Origin: Lacisediminimonas profundi
Lineage (GTDB): Bacteria; Pseudomonadota; Gammaproteobacteria; Burkholderiales; Burkholderiaceae_D
Assembly (NCBI RefSeq): GCF_008831265.1
Contig: NZ_VTTH01000004.1
Location: 124,001 to 188,000, forward strand
Length of the DNA stretch: 64,000 bases
Direction: 5' to 3'
In this document: positions 61,776 through 64,000 of the stretch, piece by piece
Numbering within the stretch: position 1 is the stretch's first letter
Layout: each line of letters starts with the position of its first letter
Notes under the pieces: generated by a model
What the model was told of the DNA's origin: nothing
Database searches by the model: none
Seen by the model: the letters and a program-made list of their open reading frames with translations, nothing else
Position numbers and translations under genes: made by a program

Positions 61776-63283
61776 ACCTGCCCCAATACACAGGCCAGGC
61801 GCAGCCCAAGCTGCTGCGCTCGAAGCTGTTCTGGGTCAGCCTGTTGTATTTTTCGGAAGGCTTTCCGCTCGGTCTGTTCTACGACCTGTTCCCGGTCTAT
61901 TTCCGGCAACAGGGTGTCGAGCTGAACAAGATCGGACTCCTGTCCCTGCTCGGCCTGTCGTGGACCCTGAAATTCCTGTGGGCGCCCCTGATCGACTTCA
62001 CCCGCCGGCATCGATGGTGGATGGCGGCGGCCGATGTCGGCATGGGGCTGGTGATGATTGCGATCGCTCGCGAGGCCGGCTTCGGACCGTGGGTATGGGT
62101 CGCCATCGGCGTCTTCACCGCGCTCTCGGCCACCAATGACATTGCCATCGACGGCTACACCATCGAGCGCCTGAACAAGCAGGAACTGGGGCTGGCGAAT
62201 GGTTTCCGGATCGGTTTTTACCGGGTCGGCATGCTGGCTGCAGGCGTGCTGCTGTGGTTGTCCGACCATGTGGGCTGGAACAGCACCTATGGGGTGACGG
62301 CGCTGCTGTTCCTCGTGATGGCGATCGTCGTGATGCTGGCGCCGAAGGAGCCGGACCGTCCGGCGCGCGAAGCGCAGGCGGACCTGCGCAGCGAACTCAC
62401 CGCGCTGGTGCGCCAGCCGGTGCTGATGTCTGCCCTTGGCCTGTTCCTGCTTGGCTTGCTGTGGCCGCTGGTCACTGCGCTCGACCCGGCCTGGATCGCC
62501 GGCGTCAAGCGCGCATGGTGGTTCAGGTCCATCCCGGTGGCGCTGATCATTGCGTCCGCATTGTTGTTTTCACGCGCGTTCCGCGGCCGGTCGAAACAAC
62601 TGGCCCGAACATCGGAACAGGGGCCGATGTTCGGCGCCATCGTGTCATTGTTGAACCGGCGTCATGCCTTGATCCTGATCGGCTTCATCCTGATCTTCAA
62701 GCTGGCCGACTCGTCGATCGGCTTCATGATCAAGCCCTTCTGGGTCGACAGCGGCTTTACCAACACCCAGATCGGACTGGTGTCGGTCAATGTCGGCCTG
62801 GCACTGTCGATAGGCGGCGGCGTGCTGGGCGGCTGGTACACCGACCGGGTCGGCATCTTCCGCGGCCTGTGGGTGCTCGGCCTGTGGCAGGCGCTCTCGA
62901 ACCTTGGCTATGTCGTTGCCGCCTTCATGATTCCTGCTGCGCCGCAGGGCACCGAGATCGCACCGCATCTGCAGGCGATCATGTATTCCGCCAGTGCGAT
63001 CGAGTCATTCACCGGTGGGCTCGGGACCGCTGCTTTCCTGGCTTTCCTGATGGCGATCGTGGACAAGTCGCGCGCCACCACGGAATACGCGATCCTGTCC
63101 TCCATCTTCGCTTTCTCGCGCTCGATCGCGGGCTGGGCCGGCGGGGTCGGTGCGCACGAGATGGGCTACGCGAATTACTTCCTGCTGACCTTCGTGCTTG
63201 CATTCCCAGCTTATGCCTTGCTGCCGTGGATCAAATCAGTGCTGGCCGGGCATGAAGAGCCGGCCTCGCAGCCCAGTCCCTGA
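61772..63283 (+). CDS. AmpG-like MFS transporter
   Basis: 503 residues, about twelve to fourteen membrane segments. LLYFSEGFPLGLFYDLFPVYF near 26 and LTKFLWAPLIDF-like helix 2-3 (KFLWAPLIDFTRRHRWW) match the AmpG/acetyl-CoA-transporter group. ATNDIAIDGYTIERL near 121 is the group's third helix. AmpG imports muropeptides, but the position behind metX-metW by a 4-nt overlap is unusual, so the substrate is open. It is probably under the SAM-II control of the operon. Confidence 0.85.
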   Translation: MNLPQYTGQAQPKLLRSKLFWVSLLYFSEGFPLGLFYDLFPVYFRQQGVELNKIGLLSLLGLSWTLKFLWAPLIDFTRRHRWWMAAADVGMGLVMIAIAREAGFGPWVWVAIGVFTALSATNDIAIDGYTIERLNKQELGLANGFRIGFYRVGMLAAGVLLWLSDHVGWNSTYGVTALLFLVMAIVVMLAPKEPDRPAREAQADLRSELTALVRQPVLMSALGLFLLGLLWPLVTALDPAWIAGVKRAWWFRSIPVALIIASALLFSRAFRGRSKQLARTSEQGPMFGAIVSLLNRRHALILIGFILIFKLADSSIGFMIKPFWVDSGFTNTQIGLVSVNVGLALSIGGGVLGGWYTDRVGIFRGLWVLGLWQALSNLGYVVAAFMIPAAPQGTEIAPHLQAIMYSASAIESFTGGLGTAAFLAFLMAIVDKSRATTEYAILSSIFAFSRSIAGWAGGVGAHEMGYANYFLLTFVLAFPAYALLPWIKSVLAGHEEPASQPSP

Positions 63284-63306
63284 GCCTGCGGCCGGCCCGT
63301 CCGGTC

Positions 63307-64000
63307 TCAGGATGTGAAGTCGTAGCTGATCGTCAGCGGCGCGTGGTCGGAAAAGCGGGCGTCCTTGTAGACCGAGGCTGCGCGTGCGGTGGCCGCGACG
63401 CCCGGGGTGGCAATCTGGTAATCGATCCGCCAACCGACATTCTTGGCCCAGGCCTGGCCGCGGTTGCTCCACCACGTGTAGGCTTCCCCGGTCGTATCCG
63501 GATGCAGCAAGCGATAGACGTCCCGCCAGCCGGTTTCGTCGAACAGCGTGGTCATCCAGGCGCGCTCCTCCGGCAGGAAGCCCGAATTCTTCTGGTTGCT
63601 TTTCCAGTTCTTCAGGTCGATCTCCTTGTGGGCGATATTCCAGTCGCCGCAGATCACGACCTCCCGGCCACATGCCGCCAGCATTTCAAGGTGCGGCAGG
63701 AAGCGCGCCATGAAGCGAAATTTCGCCTGCTGCCGTTCATCGCTGGATGATCCCGAGGGACAGTAAAGCGATATCACCGAGAGATTGCCGAAGTCGCATT
63801 GCACATAGCGTCCCTCGGCATCGAATTCCTCGTCGCCGAAGCCGATCTGCATGTGATCCGGCTTCAGGCGGGAATAGACGCCGGTGCCGGAGTAGCCCTT
63901 CTTGGCCGCGAAATGGAAGGTGCCGTTGTAGCCGTGCGGAGTGAGGAACTCCGGCGTCATGTCGCCGGACTGGGCCTTCAGCTCCTGCACGCAGATGAAA
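63307..64000 (-). CDS. xthA: Exodeoxyribonuclease III, partial (N terminus beyond window)
   Basis: The C-terminal 230 or so residues are in view; the frame is open to the right edge, where FICVQELKAQ begins, matching the early ExoIII active-site Glu. Later motifs are VISLYCPSG, VICGDWNIAHKEIDLKNWK near the middle, and the His of SDHAPLTISYDF at the end. AP-endonuclease of base-excision repair, complementary to the AlkA of this window. Confidence 0.92.
   Translation of the reverse strand, partial: FICVQELKAQSGDMTPEFLTPHGYNGTFHFAAKKGYSGTGVYSRLKPDHMQIGFGDEEFDAEGRYVQCDFGNLSVISLYCPSGSSSDERQQAKFRFMARFLPHLEMLAACGREVVICGDWNIAHKEIDLKNWKSNQKNSGFLPEERAWMTTLFDETGWRDVYRLLHPDTTGEAYTWWSNRGQAWAKNVGWRIDYQIATPGVAATARAASVYKDARFSDHAPLTISYDFTS

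Overview
The window looks like chromosomal DNA of a Burkholderiales betaproteobacterium, most likely near Oxalobacteraceae (Herbaspirillum/Noviherbaspirillum-like). This is inferred from the G+C-rich codon use, two SAM-II riboswitches, small families typical of the order (DUF1840, DUF3567, DUF4390), two Bug-type receptors, a GshA of the ferrooxidans type and a PTS with no sugar permease beside it. No database search was possible. I saw no rRNA, tRNA, CRISPR array, phage or insertion sequence.

Layout. 1-3.5 kb: the end of an alpha/beta hydrolase, an AsmA protein, then a 700-bp intergenic inverted repeat. 3.5-9.2 kb (minus): a branched-chain-type ABC importer (receptor, LivG, LivF, LivH, LivM) with a terminal hydrolase. 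9.4-11.4 kb: DNA alkylation repair (Ada-AlkA fusion plus Ogt). 11.4-19 kb: topB, smg, dprA and a LysM gene on minus, divergent from def-fmt. 19.1-23.9 kb: a DDAH-like enzyme, then metH behind a SAM-II riboswitch and terminator. 24-28.5 kb: an orphan Bug receptor, a glutamine amidotransferase, a TrmB-like methyltransferase, an MFS carrier and DUF3567. 28.7-34.5 kb: an NtrY/NtrX-like two-component pair with rsmB and small conserved genes. 34.5-39.9 kb: an MFS carrier, lipoproteins, an acyltransferase and an SGNH hydrolase.

40-49 kb is the most accessory-looking part. An exported FAH-family protein and an Lrp-type regulator face a seven-gene plus-strand run: MetC-like lyase, VOC protein, DUF2817 hydrolase, quinone-oxidoreductase-like dehydrogenase, PaaI thioesterase, acyl-CoA ligase and Bug receptor. 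This may be an undescribed catabolic route. 49-52 kb: comM, a higA antitoxin behind only the last third of a higB toxin, and ubiK. 52-54.7 kb: torF-type porin, glnK and amtB behind a clear sigma-54 promoter with an NtrC-like site. 54.9-59.7 kb: gshA-gshB followed by EIIA(Man), HPr and enzyme I. 59.8-63.3 kb: a second SAM-II riboswitch with terminator controlling metX-metW and an AmpG-like carrier. An exonuclease III gene runs off the right edge.

Themes. Methionine synthesis (metX-metW, metH) is wired to SAM through two aptamers of one class. Nitrogen status acts through sigma-54 on the porin-glnK-amtB operon. Two natural-transformation genes (dprA, comM) are present but far apart.
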